DNA of 64,000 nucleotides, from positions 140,685-204,684 of the forward strand of contig NZ_PQVJ01000006.1 in NCBI RefSeq assembly GCF_002921135.1, written 5' to 3'. Below the pieces are notes generated by a model, which saw only the letters and a program-made list of their open reading frames with translations, did no database searches and was not told the DNA's origin. The stretch comes from Avibacterium gallinarum. GTDB taxonomy: Bacteria; Pseudomonadota; Gammaproteobacteria; Enterobacterales; Pasteurellaceae. A program made the translations under genes and the position numbers. This document shows positions 8,511-19,391 of the stretch, in pieces. Every line of letters begins with the position of its first letter. The stretch's first letter is position 1.

Positions 8511-11174
8511 TTATGCGTAAAGTGGGTTAATTTTATCTGCATCAATGCCATATTTTGCAATCGCATCTGCAACCACTTTCTTGTCAAAGATACCTTGTTT
8601 AACAAGCTCAGTTAATGCTGCGATTACCACATAATGTGCATTCACTTCAAAATGCTCGCGTAAGTTTTCACGGCTATCTGAACGACCAAAACCGTCTGTA
8701 CCTAATACACGATAGCTTTGCGCTGGAACAAATGCACGCACTTGCTCTGCATAAAGTTTGATGTAGTCTGTTGCAGCCACCGCAGGTGCATCATTCATCA
8801 CTTGAGCAATGTATGCTGTTCTTGGCTCTGCTTCAGGGTGTAATAAGTTCCAACGCTCTACATCTGCACCATCACGCGCTACTTCAGTAAATGAAGTTAC
8901 GCTATATACATCAGAAGTTACACCGAAATCATCTGCAAGTAATTTCGCTGCTTCACGAACGTGGCGTAAAATCGCACCAGAACCTAATAATTGAACTTTG
9001 CCTTTACCTTGACCAGTTACTGTTTCGAATTTATAGATACCTTTACGGATACCTTCTTCTGCGCCTTTTGGCATTGCTGGTTGGTCATAAGTTTCGTTTA
9101 AGGTTGTGATGTAGTAGTACACATCTTCTTGTTCTGGCCCGTACATACGGCGAACACCGTCTTGGATAATCACTGGTACTTCAAAGGCGAAAGCTGGATC
9201 ATAAGAGATACAGTTTGGAATTACCGCTGATTGAATATGGCTTTGGCCATCTTCGTGTTGTAAACCTTCACCGTTCAATGTTGTACGGCCTGATGTACCA
9301 CCGATCATAAAGCCACGCGCACGTTGGTCGCCTGCTAACCACATTAAATCGCCCACACGTTGGAAACCAAACATTGAGTAATACACAAAGAATGGAATCA
9401 TTGGTACGTTGTTTGTGCTGTAAGAAGTTGCTGCTGCAATCCAAGATGCGGTTGCACCTTGTTCGTTAATCCCTTCTTGTAACACTTGACCATCAATGGC
9501 TTCACGATAATAAGAAACTTGTTCGCGATCTTGTGGGGTGTAGTTTTGTCCGTGTGGGTTATAAATACCGATTTGACGGAATAAACCTTCCATACCGAAA
9601 GTACGTGCTTCGTCTGCGATAATTGGCACAATGTGTTTACCCACAGATTTGTTTTTCAACAATACGTTTAATGAACGAACAAACGCCATTGTGGTTGAAA
9701 TTGGGCGAGATTGTGCTTCAAATAATTGCGCAAACTCTTCTAACGCTGGCACTTCAAGTTCGTGAGTAAAGCGTGGCGCACGGGTTGGTAAATAACCATT
9801 TAATGCTTGACGGCGCTCGTGAAGATATTTGTACTCTTCTGAACCTTCTTCAAACTTGATGTATGGTAATTTCTCAATATCTTCATCAGATACCGCAATA
9901 TTGAAACGATCACGAACGTGTTTAACGCCCGACATATCCATTTTCTTAACTTGGTGAGCGATGTTTTTACCTTCAGCGGCATCACCCATACCATAACCTT
10001 TGATGGTTTTCACAAGCAATACAACTGGTTTGTCTTTAACTTGTTTTGCTTTATTGAATGCAGCGAAAACTTTTAATGGATCGTGACCACCACGGTTTAA
10101 TGCCCAGATTTCATCATCTGTCATTTCTGCCACTAAGGCTTCAGTTTCAGGATAACGACCAAAGAAGTGTTTGCGTACATAAGCACCATCTTTTGCTTTG
10201 AAGGTTTGATAGTCACCATCAACTACTTCCATCATTAATTGTAATAATTTACCTGAAGTATCACGTTGTAATAAACGATCCCAACGGCGACCCCAAACAA
10301 CTTTGATCACTTCCCAGCCACAACCGTTAAATTGTGCTTCTAATTCTTGAATAATTTTACCGTTACCTGTTACTGGACCATCTAAACGTTGTAAGTTACA
10401 GTTGATCACGAAAACAAGGTTATCTAATTTTTCACGTGCTGCGAAAGCAAGACCACCGCGAGATTCCACTTCGTCCATTTCGCCATCACCTAAGAATGCG
10501 TAAACGGTTTGATCTGCTGTGTCTTTCAAGCCACGGTTATGTAAATATTTTAAGAAACGTGCTTGATAAATAGCATTCAATGGCCCAAGACCCATTGATA
10601 CCGTTGGGAACTGCCAGAATTCAGGCATTAATTTAGGGTGTGGGTAAGAAGAAAGGCCTTTTCCGTGAACTTCTTGACGGAAATTATCTAATTGCTCTTC
10701 AGTTAAACGGCCTTCAACAAAAGCACGCGCATAAATTCCTGGAGAAATATGACCTTGGAAGAAAACTAAGTCGCCACCATTTTTTTCGGTACGCGCTTTA
10801 AAGAAATGGTTGAAACAAACTTCATAGATTGTCGCAGAAGATTGGAAAGATGACATATGGCCGCCAAGCTCTAAATCTTTTTTAGAGGCTCTTAATACCA
10901 TCATAATTGCATTCCAACGAATCGCACTACGAATACGGCGCTCAAGATCTAAATTACCTGGATAGTTCGGCTCTTCTTCAACAGGGATAGTATTAATATA
11001 GTCTGTGGTAACACCTGTTGGTAAAGATACTGAATTTGCACGAGCGTGCTGCATTAATTGCTCAATAATAAACTGTGCTCTTTCAACACCTTCTTCACGA
11101 ATTACTGAATCGATCGCCAATAACCAATCATTGGTTTCGACTGGATCTACGTCATTTCTTAACATTTCTGACAT
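8511..11174 (-). CDS. aceE: Pyruvate dehydrogenase E1 component (homodimeric type)
   Basis: 887 residues, the normal length for the single-chain E1 of gammaproteobacteria. The thiamine diphosphate motif begins at FLGDGEMDE near residue 230 and ends at the Asn of VINCNLQRLDG. It decarboxylates pyruvate and reductively acetylates the E2 lipoyl groups. It is the first gene of the operon, with a promoter candidate about 90 bp upstream. I saw no PdhR-type AATTGGT/ACCAATT operator in front of it. The gene contains many weak reading frames on the other strand; none has features of a real gene. Confidence 0.97.
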   Translation of the reverse strand: MSEMLRNDVDPVETNDWLLAIDSVIREEGVERAQFIIEQLMQHARANSVSLPTGVTTDYINTIPVEEEPNYPGNLDLERRIRSAIRWNAIMMVLRASKKDLELGGHMSSFQSSATIYEVCFNHFFKARTEKNGGDLVFFQGHISPGIYARAFVEGRLTEEQLDNFRQEVHGKGLSSYPHPKLMPEFWQFPTVSMGLGPLNAIYQARFLKYLHNRGLKDTADQTVYAFLGDGEMDEVESRGGLAFAAREKLDNLVFVINCNLQRLDGPVTGNGKIIQELEAQFNGCGWEVIKVVWGRRWDRLLQRDTSGKLLQLMMEVVDGDYQTFKAKDGAYVRKHFFGRYPETEALVAEMTDDEIWALNRGGHDPLKVFAAFNKAKQVKDKPVVLLVKTIKGYGMGDAAEGKNIAHQVKKMDMSGVKHVRDRFNIAVSDEDIEKLPYIKFEEGSEEYKYLHERRQALNGYLPTRAPRFTHELEVPALEEFAQLFEAQSRPISTTMAFVRSLNVLLKNKSVGKHIVPIIADEARTFGMEGLFRQIGIYNPHGQNYTPQDREQVSYYREAIDGQVLQEGINEQGATASWIAAATSYSTNNVPMIPFFVYYSMFGFQRVGDLMWLAGDQRARGFMIGGTSGRTTLNGEGLQHEDGQSHIQSAVIPNCISYDPAFAFEVPVIIQDGVRRMYGPEQEDVYYYITTLNETYDQPAMPKGAEEGIRKGIYKFETVTGQGKGKVQLLGSGAILRHVREAAKLLADDFGVTSDVYSVTSFTEVARDGADVERWNLLHPEAEPRTAYIAQVMNDAPAVAATDYIKLYAEQVRAFVPAQSYRVLGTDGFGRSDSRENLREHFEVNAHYVVIAALTELVKQGIFDKKVVADAIAKYGIDADKINPLYA

Positions 11175-11525
11175 AGTCTTTTCCTTATTTGTTAAGTTGA
11201 AGTTAAGTTCAATTTCTAGACGAAACTGAACAACGAATGGATAACTAATACCTATATCTAGGCTATTTTACAACTATTAAAACCCGTTTACAAATCTTTA
11301 ACAAAGATTATAAAAAATATAAGATTTGTTGAAATTAGAAAATTTTTTGATAAGTCTTAGGAAAGGCAAAAAATTTATTAAAAAATTCCACCGCACTTTA
11401 AATAATCGGTAAAAATAGCAGATGACTGATAATTTTTACTTAAAGCGCTTTAATCTTTATCAATCCTACTCGTCAGCTGATTGACGGATAAATCTTATCA
11501 GCGATGAAGATTTCCCTTATAAGAA
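11175..11525. other. aceE upstream region with a LacI-family-like palindrome
   Basis: A 351-bp non-coding stretch. It holds the aceE promoter candidate, one reverse uptake sequence at 11390-11398, and the perfect palindrome TTAAAGCGCTTTAA at 11440-11453. The central AGCGCT with flanking A/T resembles LacI-family operators. It also holds several short A/T-rich direct repeats. I see no RNA gene or reading frame here. Confidence 0.5.
11265..11293 (-). promoter_or_regulatory. Candidate promoter of aceE
   Basis: On the minus strand TTGTAA is followed after 17 bp by TAAAAT (plus-strand 11288-11293 and 11265-11270). That would start transcription near 11258 and give an 84-nt leader. Other A/T-rich hexamers nearby make this a candidate only. 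Confidence 0.4.
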
Positions 11526-11555
11526 AAAGCCCATTCTCTCAATGGAATGGGCTTT
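11526..11555 (-). terminator. Terminator of the ptsHI-crr operon
   Basis: AAAGCCCATTC and GAATGGGCTTT form an 11-bp stem with an 8-nt loop, just after the crr stop; the minus-strand mRNA then runs into U-rich sequence. Confidence 0.88.
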
Positions 11556-11570
11556 GTTATATTGCATTTT

Positions 11571-12071
11571 TTATTTTTTCACTACAAGAACCACAGACTC
11601 ACCAGCAACAACTTCGCCTGTTTTTTTCTCAATATGGCTAACTTCATCCATATTAGAAATTACTACAGGGGTAAGCACTGATTTTGCTTTGGCTTCAAGT
11701 AATTCTAAATCTAATTCAATAATGGTATCACCACGTTTAACGGTTTGACCTTCTTCGGCAACACGTCTGAAACCTTCTCCTTTTAATTCAACAGTATCAA
11801 TACCAAAGTGAACGAATAATTCCACACCATCGGTAGATTCCATTGAGAAAGCGTGATTGGTTTCAAAAATTTTACCTACAACACCATCAACAGGGGCTAC
11901 AAGTTTGTTACCTGTTGGGCGAATTGCGATACCATCACCAACAATTTTTTCTGAGAAAACAACATCTGGTACATCTTCAATGTTCACAATATCACCTGAA
12001 AGCGGTGCATAAATCTCTACTTCAACGGTTTTATTGCTTTTTGAACCAAATAATTTATCAAAAAAACCCAT
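11571..12071 (-). CDS. crr: PTS glucose-specific enzyme IIA
   Basis: 166 residues, close to the 169 of E. coli. The two active-site histidines are visible as His73 (TNHAFSM) and the phosphorylated His88 (FVHFGIDTV). It carries phosphate from HPr to sugar-specific IIB domains. In enteric bacteria it also regulates adenylate cyclase and non-PTS permeases (inducer exclusion), which is relevant because CRP sites occur at several loci in this window. It is the last gene of ptsH-ptsI-crr, 62 bp behind ptsI, with a strong terminator after it. Confidence 0.97.
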   Translation of the reverse strand: MGFFDKLFGSKSNKTVEVEIYAPLSGDIVNIEDVPDVVFSEKIVGDGIAIRPTGNKLVAPVDGVVGKIFETNHAFSMESTDGVELFVHFGIDTVELKGEGFRRVAEEGQTVKRGDTIIELDLELLEAKAKSVLTPVVISNMDEVSHIEKKTGEVVAGESVVLVVKK

Positions 12072-12133
12072 TTTTAGTCTCCTACTAAGTGAATGTTTGG
12101 GCTATTCTAGCCCAAAACTTGAATAATTGGTAT

Positions 12134-13861
12134 CTAGTTTAACGCATTTTCTGCTAAAAAGTCTGCAACCAATTTTTCAATATCTGCTGCTGTTGGCTGT
12201 TCGAGCGCTTTATCAGCAAGCAATTTTGCATCTTGATAGTTTACATTGCGGATTAATTTTTTAATTCTTGGTACTGAAATTGCACTCATACTAAACTCGT
12301 CTAAGCCCATACCAAGTAGCAATAAGGTTGCTCTTTCATCACCCGCTAGCTCACCACACATACCTGTCCATTTACCTTCGGCGTGGGAAGCATCAATCAC
12401 CTGTTTGATTAAGCTCAATACAGATGGGGTCATTGGGTTATATAAATGAGAAATTAATTCGTTACCACGATCTACCGCAAGGGTATATTGGGTTAAATCG
12501 TTCGTACCAATACTGAAGAAATCCACTTCTTTTGCTAAGAATTTCGCATTCACCGCCGCTGACGGGGTTTCCACCATCACACCAATTTGAATGTTCTCGT
12601 CAAAAGCCTTGCCTTCATTGCGTAGCTGCGCTTTTAATACGTCAATTTCTGCTTTTAATGTACGAATTTCTTCCACAGAAATAATCATTGGGAACATTAC
12701 AGCCAATTTACCGAAAGCTGATGCTCTTAATACGGCTCTTAATTGAGCGTGTAAAATTTCTTTACGATCTAAGGCAATACGAATTGCACGCCAGCCTAAG
12801 AATGGATTCATTTCTTTTGGTAGATTTAAGTAAGGTAACTCTTTATCACCACCAATATCCATTGTTCTTAATACCACTAAACGGCCATTCATCGCTTCAA
12901 CAACTTCTTTATAAGCGATAAATTGTTCTTCTTCCGTTGGAAGCTGATCGCGATCCATAAATAAGAATTCTGTACGATATAGGCCTACGCCTTCCGCACC
13001 GTTACGATCTGCCCCTTCCACATCGCGAATTGTACCAATGTTTGCTACCACATCAACGCGATGACCGTCTAAAGTCAACGCTGGTAGATCTTTCAATTTC
13101 GCTAATTCTGCTTTTTCTTCGGCTAATTGCGCTTCTAACGCTTTTAAGCGATCAATTTCTTCTTGGCTTGGATTCACATAAACACGATTATTCACCGCAT
13201 CAAGAATTAAGAAATCACCCGTATTGACTTGTTGCGTAACGGTATTTGTCCCCACAATCGCTGGCAACTCTAATGAACGTGCCATAATTGAAGTATGAGA
13301 AGTTCTGCCACCAATATCAGTAATAAAACCAAGCACTTTATCAAGGTTAAGCTGCGCGGTTTCTGATGGTGTTAAATCATACGCGACAAGAATGGCTTCT
13401 TCGTTGATCTCACCAAGATCAACAATGTGCATACCTAAAATATTCTTGATTAAACGATTACCAATATCACGAATATCTCCAGCACGCTCTTTTAAATATT
13501 CGTCATCAATTTCTGACAACATTGCCACTTGCTGATCAATAATCGTGCTTGCAGCAACACCGGCATTCACTTTATTAGAACGTAAATAATCAATGATTTC
13601 TTCTTCTAATTCCTCATCTTCCAAAATCATTAAATGGCCTTCAAAGATTGCTGCTTTCTCTTCACCTAATGACGCATAAGCACGATCTTTAATTGCGGTT
13701 AATTGCTCAACGGCTGCATTACGTCCTTCATAAAAACGTGCAACCTCAGCTTCAACTTGATCGTCTTGAATTTTTTGCGTATCAAGTACGATTTTTTCTT
13801 CTTTTAAAACAAGTGCTTTACCGAAAACAATGCCGGGGGATGCTGGAATACCTGAAATCAT
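12134..13861 (-). CDS. ptsI: PTS enzyme I (phosphoenolpyruvate-protein phosphotransferase)
   Basis: 575 residues, full length. The phosphorylated histidine is His189 in [13 protein letters not shown]. The PEP-binding C-terminal TIM-barrel half contains GVMVETPSA, the [11 protein letters not shown] signature and the active-site Cys in GMCGELAGD. It starts the phosphoryl relay PEP to enzyme I to HPr. It lies 98 bp behind ptsH, with a large hairpin at 13908-13950 between them that may lower its expression relative to HPr. Confidence 0.98.
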   Translation of the reverse strand: MISGIPASPGIVFGKALVLKEEKIVLDTQKIQDDQVEAEVARFYEGRNAAVEQLTAIKDRAYASLGEEKAAIFEGHLMILEDEELEEEIIDYLRSNKVNAGVAASTIIDQQVAMLSEIDDEYLKERAGDIRDIGNRLIKNILGMHIVDLGEINEEAILVAYDLTPSETAQLNLDKVLGFITDIGGRTSHTSIMARSLELPAIVGTNTVTQQVNTGDFLILDAVNNRVYVNPSQEEIDRLKALEAQLAEEKAELAKLKDLPALTLDGHRVDVVANIGTIRDVEGADRNGAEGVGLYRTEFLFMDRDQLPTEEEQFIAYKEVVEAMNGRLVVLRTMDIGGDKELPYLNLPKEMNPFLGWRAIRIALDRKEILHAQLRAVLRASAFGKLAVMFPMIISVEEIRTLKAEIDVLKAQLRNEGKAFDENIQIGVMVETPSAAVNAKFLAKEVDFFSIGTNDLTQYTLAVDRGNELISHLYNPMTPSVLSLIKQVIDASHAEGKWTGMCGELAGDERATLLLLGMGLDEFSMSAISVPRIKKLIRNVNYQDAKLLADKALEQPTAADIEKLVADFLAENALN

Positions 13862-13907
13862 AGTGACCTTCCGAACTAATAATTAAATCTGGCTATAAAT
13901 AGAACAA

Positions 13908-13950
13908 TAGCCACAAACAGACTTTCCCTTGAAAGTGAAATTTGTGGCTA
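13908..13950 (-). other. Stem-loop between ptsH and ptsI
   Basis: TAGCCACAAA and TTTGTGGCTA pair perfectly over 10 bp. Inside, ACTTTC-cctt-GAAAGT forms a second aligned stem, so the whole element is one long imperfect hairpin. No U-run follows, so processing, stability or partial attenuation is more likely than full termination. Confidence 0.65.
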
Positions 13951-13959
13951 ATGGTATGA

Positions 13960-14217
13960 TTACTCTAATGTAGGAATTAAAGCGACTAAATGATCTACTG
14001 CTTTTTGCTCATCTTCGCCTTCAGCAGAAATGGTGATCACTGTTCCTTGTGTTAAACCTAAAGTTTGTAATTTAAAAAGGCTTTTTGCACTTGCACTTTT
14101 GCCACCAGAAGTTACAGTGATGTCAGAAGCAAAGGCTTTCGCTTCTTTTACAAACTGAGCCGCTGGGCGAGTATGTAAACCATTTGGAGCAATAATTTCA
14201 ACATCTTTTGAGTACAT
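13960..14217 (-). CDS. ptsH: PTS phosphocarrier protein HPr
   Basis: 85 residues, the standard length. His15 lies in the catalytic motif GLHTRPA, and Ser46 ([13 protein letters not shown]) is at the position phosphorylated in Gram-positive HPr. It takes phosphate from enzyme I and passes it to enzyme IIA proteins. It is the first gene of the PTS operon. A 19-bp inverted repeat and a CRP-like site lie in its 220-bp upstream region, so sugar- and cAMP-dependent control is likely. Confidence 0.98.
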   Translation of the reverse strand: MYSKDVEIIAPNGLHTRPAAQFVKEAKAFASDITVTSGGKSASAKSLFKLQTLGLTQGTVITISAEGEDEQKAVDHLVALIPTLE

Positions 14218-14267
14218 AGTAAAATCCTCTTAATAATTGTTTGAGTATAAATCTTGATCTGAAACCA

Positions 14268-14286
14268 AACGGTAAAGATTACCGTT
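14268..14286. promoter_or_regulatory. Inverted repeat in the ptsH leader/promoter region
   Basis: AACGGTAA-aga-TTACCGTT is a perfect 8+3+8 repeat about 50 bp upstream of ptsH. It could be a repressor operator or a leader-mRNA hairpin; the 3-nt loop favours a DNA operator. Confidence 0.5.
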
Positions 14287-14374
14287 CAATTATGTATTTA
14301 TTTCATCTCTAAAAATAAATCTTGAAATAGTATTCAACTTAACACAACAATAATCAACCCCAATCGCCACAAAA

Positions 14375-14390
14375 TTTGAACTAAGTCACA
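14375..14390. promoter_or_regulatory. CRP-like site upstream of ptsH
   Basis: TTTGA-ACTAAG-TCACA has one perfect and one 4/5 CRP half-site at the correct spacing, about 160 bp before ptsH. E. coli ptsH is also CRP-activated. Confidence 0.55.
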
Positions 14391-14437
14391 AAAAAACACT
14401 TAAAGCGGCGTTTTTTTATTCGGTTATTAACCTTTAT

Positions 14438-15493
14438 TTAACCATTGTCCTGTGTGAAGAAGTGTCTATGCCCCTTTGTTTCAGATAAACTTTCAATTAA
14501 ATTATGATAGTTTTTAAATCTTACGGGATCGATTTTTCCTTGCTCAACCGCTTCACGCAACGCACACCCCGGATCATTCAAATGTTTACAATCCCTAAAT
14601 TTACAAGTGCCTAGCACATATTGAAATTCACGGTATCCTTTCGTAATTTGATCTGCGTCCAAATGCCATAAACCAAACTCACGAATCCCCGGTGAATCAA
14701 TCAGATCGCCGCCTTGCGGTAAATGATAAAGACGAGAAGAGGTGGTTGTGTGGCGGCCTAATCCTGTTCCCTCGCTCACCGCACCAACCTGTGCATTCAC
14801 ATCAGGTAAAATGCTGTTGATTAAACTGGATTTGCCTACCCCTGATTGCCCCACAAAAATGGACGTGCCTTGCGATAAAAGTGCGGTGAGATTTTGCATA
14901 TTTTCGCCTGTTTTAGCAGAAATCATTAGCGTTTGATAGCCAATTTTTTCATAAACCTTAAGTTGTTTTTCCACTGCCGCACGCTGGGTTTCCGATAATA
15001 AATCAGCTTTATTAATCACGATCACCGCAGGGATTTTCGCATTTTCACACACTACTAAATAGCGATCGACAATATTCCAAGACAACTCAGGCACCACTGC
15101 GGACACAATAATAATGCGATCAATATTTGCCGCGATCACTTTTAAGCCGTCGTAATAATCAGGGCGCGTAATTTCATTTTTACGCGGGTGAATGGCTTCA
15201 ATCACACCGCTCACCCCTTGTAACTTCTCGCTGCCTTGACGCCACAATACTTTATCGCCAACCACTAAATTCGCCAAAGTGCGGCGTAAATTACAGCGAA
15301 AAATTTCACCTTGCTCATTTTCCACATCGGCGTGCAAAGAATAACGGGTTACCACTGTACCCTCTTGCGTTGGGCCAAGCATTTCATCTTGCCACTGAAT
15401 ATCCTCATTTCTTGATTTGTGACGTTGTAATGTTTTTGCATTATTAGAACGAATTCTACGCTGCTGATTGTAAGTTAATTTTTGTTTGCTCAA
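14438..15493 (-). CDS. rsgA: Ribosome small-subunit GTPase RsgA
   Basis: 351 residues. The G motifs are circularly permuted as in the family: NKADLL comes before [10 protein letters not shown] and DSPG. A C-terminal zinc knuckle follows, with Cys and His in [14 protein letters not shown]. It releases RbfA and checks late 30S maturation. The start is TTG at 15493: it gives MSKQKL, which matches the MSKNKL start of E. coli, and AAGGA lies 7 nt upstream. It is divergent from orn, as in enterobacteria. Confidence 0.96.
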   Translation of the reverse strand: MSKQKLTYNQQRRIRSNNAKTLQRHKSRNEDIQWQDEMLGPTQEGTVVTRYSLHADVENEQGEIFRCNLRRTLANLVVGDKVLWRQGSEKLQGVSGVIEAIHPRKNEITRPDYYDGLKVIAANIDRIIIVSAVVPELSWNIVDRYLVVCENAKIPAVIVINKADLLSETQRAAVEKQLKVYEKIGYQTLMISAKTGENMQNLTALLSQGTSIFVGQSGVGKSSLINSILPDVNAQVGAVSEGTGLGRHTTTSSRLYHLPQGGDLIDSPGIREFGLWHLDADQITKGYREFQYVLGTCKFRDCKHLNDPGCALREAVEQGKIDPVRFKNYHNLIESLSETKGHRHFFTQDNG

Positions 15494-15573
15494 AGATAAA
15501 TCCTTAAAGTGCGGTTGTTTTTCGGTTAAAATATGCCGAAATCATCAAAATAAAACTCACATAGGATACCCTA

Positions 15574-16122
15574 ATGCAATTAGATAAACAAAACCTTATT
15601 TGGATTGACTTAGAAATGACGGGCTTAGATCCCGAAAAAGAACGCATCATTGAAATTGCCACCATTGTAACCGATAAAGATCTCAATATCCTTGCAGAAG
15701 GCCCTGTGCTTGCCATTCATCAACCAGATAGTTTACTGGCAAAAATGAGTGCTTGGTGTCAGAAAACCCATAGCGAAAATGGCTTAATTGAACGCGTAAA
15801 ACAAAGCAAACTCACCGAACGTGCCGCGGAATTACAAACTTTAGATTTCCTAAAAAAATGGGTGCCTAAAGGTGCATCACCCATTTGTGGCAACAGCGTT
15901 GCGCAAGATAAACGCTTTTTATTCAAATATATGCCTGAACTCGCCGACTATTTTCATTATCGCCACCTTGATGTCAGCACCTTGAAAGAACTTGGATCGC
16001 GTTGGAACCCTGAAATGTTAAAAGGCTTTAGTAAGAAGAATACCCACCTTGCTTTAGATGATATTCGTGAATCTATTGCAGAGCTGGCTTATTATCGTGA
16101 GCATTTTATCAAAATGCCTTAG
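15574..16122 (+). CDS. orn: Oligoribonuclease
   Basis: 182 residues (E. coli 181). DEDDh exonuclease motifs are visible: the first Asp and Glu in [10 protein letters not shown] near the N-terminus, and the last acidic and His residues in the [11 protein letters not shown] region. It degrades 2-5-nt RNAs, including pGpG, to mononucleotides and is usually essential. The ribosome binding site is AGGAT, 8-9 nt before the ATG. The gene lies divergent from rsgA with 80 bp between them, one uptake sequence included. Confidence 0.97.
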   Translation: MQLDKQNLIWIDLEMTGLDPEKERIIEIATIVTDKDLNILAEGPVLAIHQPDSLLAKMSAWCQKTHSENGLIERVKQSKLTERAAELQTLDFLKKWVPKGASPICGNSVAQDKRFLFKYMPELADYFHYRHLDVSTLKELGSRWNPEMLKGFSKKNTHLALDDIRESIAELAYYREHFIKMP

Positions 16123-16203
16123 CCTATTTATTGCTAGGAAATGGGAAAAATCTCGCTTTCTGATCAATAACTAAACAAGCAATCAAATTTTTTATAATTT
16201 TAC

Positions 16204-16231
16204 TTGCGGGCGTAAAAATTTTTCGTATAAT
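16204..16231 (+). promoter_or_regulatory. Promoter of the tRNA-Gly pair
   Basis: TTGCGG and TATAAT are separated by 16 bp. The discriminator just after the -10 is GC-rich (ACGCCCCG), as at stringently controlled stable-RNA promoters. The first tRNA begins 23 bp after the -10. Confidence 0.85.
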
Positions 16232-16254
16232 ACGCCCCGTTCCTTATGGAATAT

Positions 16255-16330
<76 letters not shown>

Positions 16331-16345
16331 ATCTCCTTATCTCTT

Positions 16346-16421
16346 GCGGGAATAGCTCAGTTGGTAGAGCACAACCTTGCCAAGGTTGGGGTCGCGAGTT
16401 CGAGCCTCGTTTCCCGCTCCA
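16346..16421 (+). tRNA. tRNA-Gly (GCC), second copy
   Basis: 76 nt with encoded CCA, 15 bp after the first copy and nearly identical to it. The anticodon stem is CAACC/GGTTG, a compensated base-pair change relative to the first copy, so both are structurally intact. Co-transcribed from the upstream promoter. Confidence 0.97.
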
Positions 16422-16593
16422 AGTTTTTCTAATATTTTAATTAGCAAATTTTTTCTATTTATCTTTTTTATTCTTTCCTATTATCTGCTTTTTACTAATA
16501 AAAAAGCGATAGCCAAAGCTGAACATTTCAAATTAAAATAGAAAAATATTTTCTAGAAAAAACAAACAAAAAAGAGAATAAAAGCAGAAAAAG

Positions 16594-16635
16594 AAAAGTG
16601 CGGTAGAAAAACGCCAAATTTTCCACCGCACTTTC
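16594..16635. terminator. Uptake-sequence inverted pair between tRNA-Gly and topA
   Basis: AAAAGTGCGGT and ACCGCACTTTC face each other with A/T tails that extend the stem. It lies between convergent transcripts and is positioned to end topA. The remaining 16422-16593 is A/T-rich, with only a small palindrome near 16539-16555, and I see no gene in it. Confidence 0.7.
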
Positions 16636-16683
16636 TATCTGATTAATATCGCCTTTTCACAAAATAACTTCTATATCAAAGGG

Positions 16684-19290
16684 TTATTTACCATTCTCAA
16701 CCCATTTTCCGTCAATATAATCAGCACGCCATTTTGTGGCTTTGCCATTTTTTTCAGAGGTAATATATTGACGTTTTTCCTTACGGCTAAAGCGAACAAT
16801 GGCCTCGTTGCCTTCAGGATCTTTCTGTGGTGCATCGGCTAAATATTGCAATTTTTCTGGCAGACGATCACGATATAGCGCCAATTCTGCCACTTTTGCA
16901 GCCCGAGTTTCACGAGATTTCGGGAAATTATGTGCAGACATAAACACGCCACTTGCCCCATCTCGCAACACAAAATACGCATCAGAATTTTCACATTTTA
17001 GCTCTGGGAAATGTACTGGCTCTTCTTTTGGTGGTGCAACTTCACCATTTTTTAAGATTTTGCGCGTGTTATCACATTGGGTACAAGCCATATATTTGCC
17101 AAAACGCCCCAATTTTAAGTGCATATCTGCGCCGCACTTATCACATTCCACCACTGGGCCGTCATAACCCTTAATCTTAAACTCGCCTTGCTCCACCACA
17201 TAGCCATCACAATTTGGATTATTTCCGCATACATAAAGTTTTCTTTGTGGATCAATAATATAGCTATCCATTGCCGTGCCACATTTCGGGCAACGTTTGC
17301 GATCCATTAGGGCTTTGGTTTCAGAAGCTTCGTCCAGCACATTTAATAGTTCGGCTTCTGGAATTAAATTTATTGTCGTTTTACACCGCTCTTTTGGAGG
17401 TAAAGCATAGCCTGAACAGCCTAAGAATACGCCTGTACTTGCGGTACGAATCGCCATTGGGCGGCCACAAGTTGGGCATTTAATATCGGTTAGCACAAGG
17501 CTATTTGGCTTCATTCCACCTTCTAGCTCATCTAATTCGGCTTGGCTCAGCTGAGCAGAAAAATCTTTAAAGAATTGATTTAATTCCGCTTTCCAATTTT
17601 TTTCACCATTGGCAATTTGGTCTAGCACATCTTCCATATTGGCGGTGAAATCATAATTCATTAAATCAGTAAACGATTGGTTAAGGCGATCGGTAACAAT
17701 CTCCCCCATTTTTTCTGCATAAAAACGGCGATTTTCCACCCGCACATAACCACGATCTTGAATGGTTGAAATGATCGCAGCATAAGTAGAAGGGCGACCA
17801 ATTCCGCGTTTTTCCAGCTCTTTTACCAGTGCCGCTTCAGTAAAGCGCGCAGGCGGTTTTGTGAAATGTTGCTGTGGAATAACTTCTTTTAAATTTAGCT
17901 GATCGTTCACCGCAACGGCTGGCAGCACTTGATCTTCGGCACTTTTGCTCATTGGCGGTAACACTTTCGTCCAACCATCAAAACGTAAAATACGCCCTTT
18001 GGCTTTCAAGCCGTAATCGCCCGCCGTTACCGTGAGTGTTGAGCTGTCATATTGCGCCGCAGGCATTTGGCAAGCCACAAATTGACGCCAAATAAGATCA
18101 TATAAACGCACCGCATCTTTATCCATTCCCTGCACATCAGCCGCCAACACACGCACATCTGAAGGACGAATGGCCTCGTGTGCTTCTTGCGCATTATCTT
18201 TGCTCGAATAAAAATTCGGTTTAGCTGGCAAATAGGCATCACCATAATTTGAACCGATATAATCACGCACCATATTTAACGCATCTTTACTCAAATTAGT
18301 GCTATCAGTACGCATATAGGTAATATAACCTGCTTCATACAAACGCTGCGCCAGCATCATTGTTTTTTTCACGCCAAAATTAAGGCGAGTACTTGCGGTT
18401 TGTTGCAAGGTTGAAGTAATAAATGGCGCTTTCGGTTTAGAGCTAGTTGGCTTGGTTTCTAAATCAGAAACGATATAGTCAGATTTTTGTAAAAAATCCA
18501 CCGCACTTTGCGCTTGTCGTGCATTCTTCGGCTCAAATTTTTTCCCTTTAAAACTGGTTACATCAAGACGCAAACCAATTTTCTGTGCGGTTTCCGTTTG
18601 CACCGCCACTTCCCAATATTCTTCAGGTTGGAAAGCTTTGATCTCACGCTCGCGTTCTACTAATAATTTCACCGCAACCGATTGCACACGCCCTGCTGAT
18701 AGACCGCGCGCCACTTTCTTCCATAATAATGGCGATACCATAAAGCCCACCACGCGATCAAGAAAACGGCGTGTTTGTTGGGCATTAACACGATCCATAT
18801 TGAGATGTTCTGGGTGTTCAAAGGCTTGAGTGATGGCATTTTTGGTGATCTCGTTGAATACCACGCGGCTAAAGCGATCATCATCACCACCAATCACTTC
18901 ACGCAAATGCCAAGCAATGGCTTCCCCTTCTCTATCCAAATCGGTAGCGAGATAAATATGATCGGCTTTTTTCGCCAGCGATTTGAGTTCCGCCACCACT
19001 TTTTCTTTACCTGGTAAAATTTGGTAGTTAGCTTTCCAATCGTGATAAGGATCGATCCCCATACGCTTCACCAAGGCATTACGTTCTTTTTCTTGCTTAA
19101 TGGCTTGCTTTTGTTCGGGGCTTAATCCTTTGGTAGAAATTGGCTTGGCTTTTTCACCAGTACTCATTCCAGCGGTAGGTAAATCGCAAATATGCCCTAC
19201 GCTGGATTTCACTATATAATCCTTTCCTAAATACTTATTAATGGTTTTCGCCTTGGCTGGCGACTCCACAATCACTAAAGATTTACTCAT
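16684..19290 (-). CDS. topA: DNA topoisomerase I
   Basis: 868 residues, full length. The N-terminal Toprim domain starts at [13 protein letters not shown] and has its acidic site in [16 protein letters not shown]. The catalytic Tyr lies in [11 protein letters not shown] near residue 320. The C-terminus holds several four-Cys zinc ribbons ([24 protein letters not shown]...CTQC) and a basic tail. It relaxes negative supercoils behind RNA polymerase. It is divergent from a LysR gene across a 101-bp gap. Confidence 0.97.
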   Translation of the reverse strand: MSKSLVIVESPAKAKTINKYLGKDYIVKSSVGHICDLPTAGMSTGEKAKPISTKGLSPEQKQAIKQEKERNALVKRMGIDPYHDWKANYQILPGKEKVVAELKSLAKKADHIYLATDLDREGEAIAWHLREVIGGDDDRFSRVVFNEITKNAITQAFEHPEHLNMDRVNAQQTRRFLDRVVGFMVSPLLWKKVARGLSAGRVQSVAVKLLVEREREIKAFQPEEYWEVAVQTETAQKIGLRLDVTSFKGKKFEPKNARQAQSAVDFLQKSDYIVSDLETKPTSSKPKAPFITSTLQQTASTRLNFGVKKTMMLAQRLYEAGYITYMRTDSTNLSKDALNMVRDYIGSNYGDAYLPAKPNFYSSKDNAQEAHEAIRPSDVRVLAADVQGMDKDAVRLYDLIWRQFVACQMPAAQYDSSTLTVTAGDYGLKAKGRILRFDGWTKVLPPMSKSAEDQVLPAVAVNDQLNLKEVIPQQHFTKPPARFTEAALVKELEKRGIGRPSTYAAIISTIQDRGYVRVENRRFYAEKMGEIVTDRLNQSFTDLMNYDFTANMEDVLDQIANGEKNWKAELNQFFKDFSAQLSQAELDELEGGMKPNSLVLTDIKCPTCGRPMAIRTASTGVFLGCSGYALPPKERCKTTINLIPEAELLNVLDEASETKALMDRKRCPKCGTAMDSYIIDPQRKLYVCGNNPNCDGYVVEQGEFKIKGYDGPVVECDKCGADMHLKLGRFGKYMACTQCDNTRKILKNGEVAPPKEEPVHFPELKCENSDAYFVLRDGASGVFMSAHNFPKSRETRAAKVAELALYRDRLPEKLQYLADAPQKDPEGNEAIVRFSRKEKRQYITSEKNGKATKWRADYIDGKWVENGK

Positions 19291-19391
19291 CTTTTTCTTT
19301 ACCTAATTTCTGCTAACTTGTGTAAAATTGCCCGATATATTGCGGACTATCTGTGGATTGGTCAATCATTTTTTTAAAAAAGGAAGAATAA

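Noticed and set aside
6694..11229. Many plus-strand frames of 60-113 codons opposite aceF and aceE
   Set aside because: They are antisense shadows of the pyruvate dehydrogenase genes, without ribosome binding sites or recognisable domains.
16539..16555. A/T palindrome TAGAAAA-ATA-TTTTCTA after the tRNA genes
   Set aside because: It lies in very A/T-rich sequence where such symmetry arises easily, and no function is indicated.
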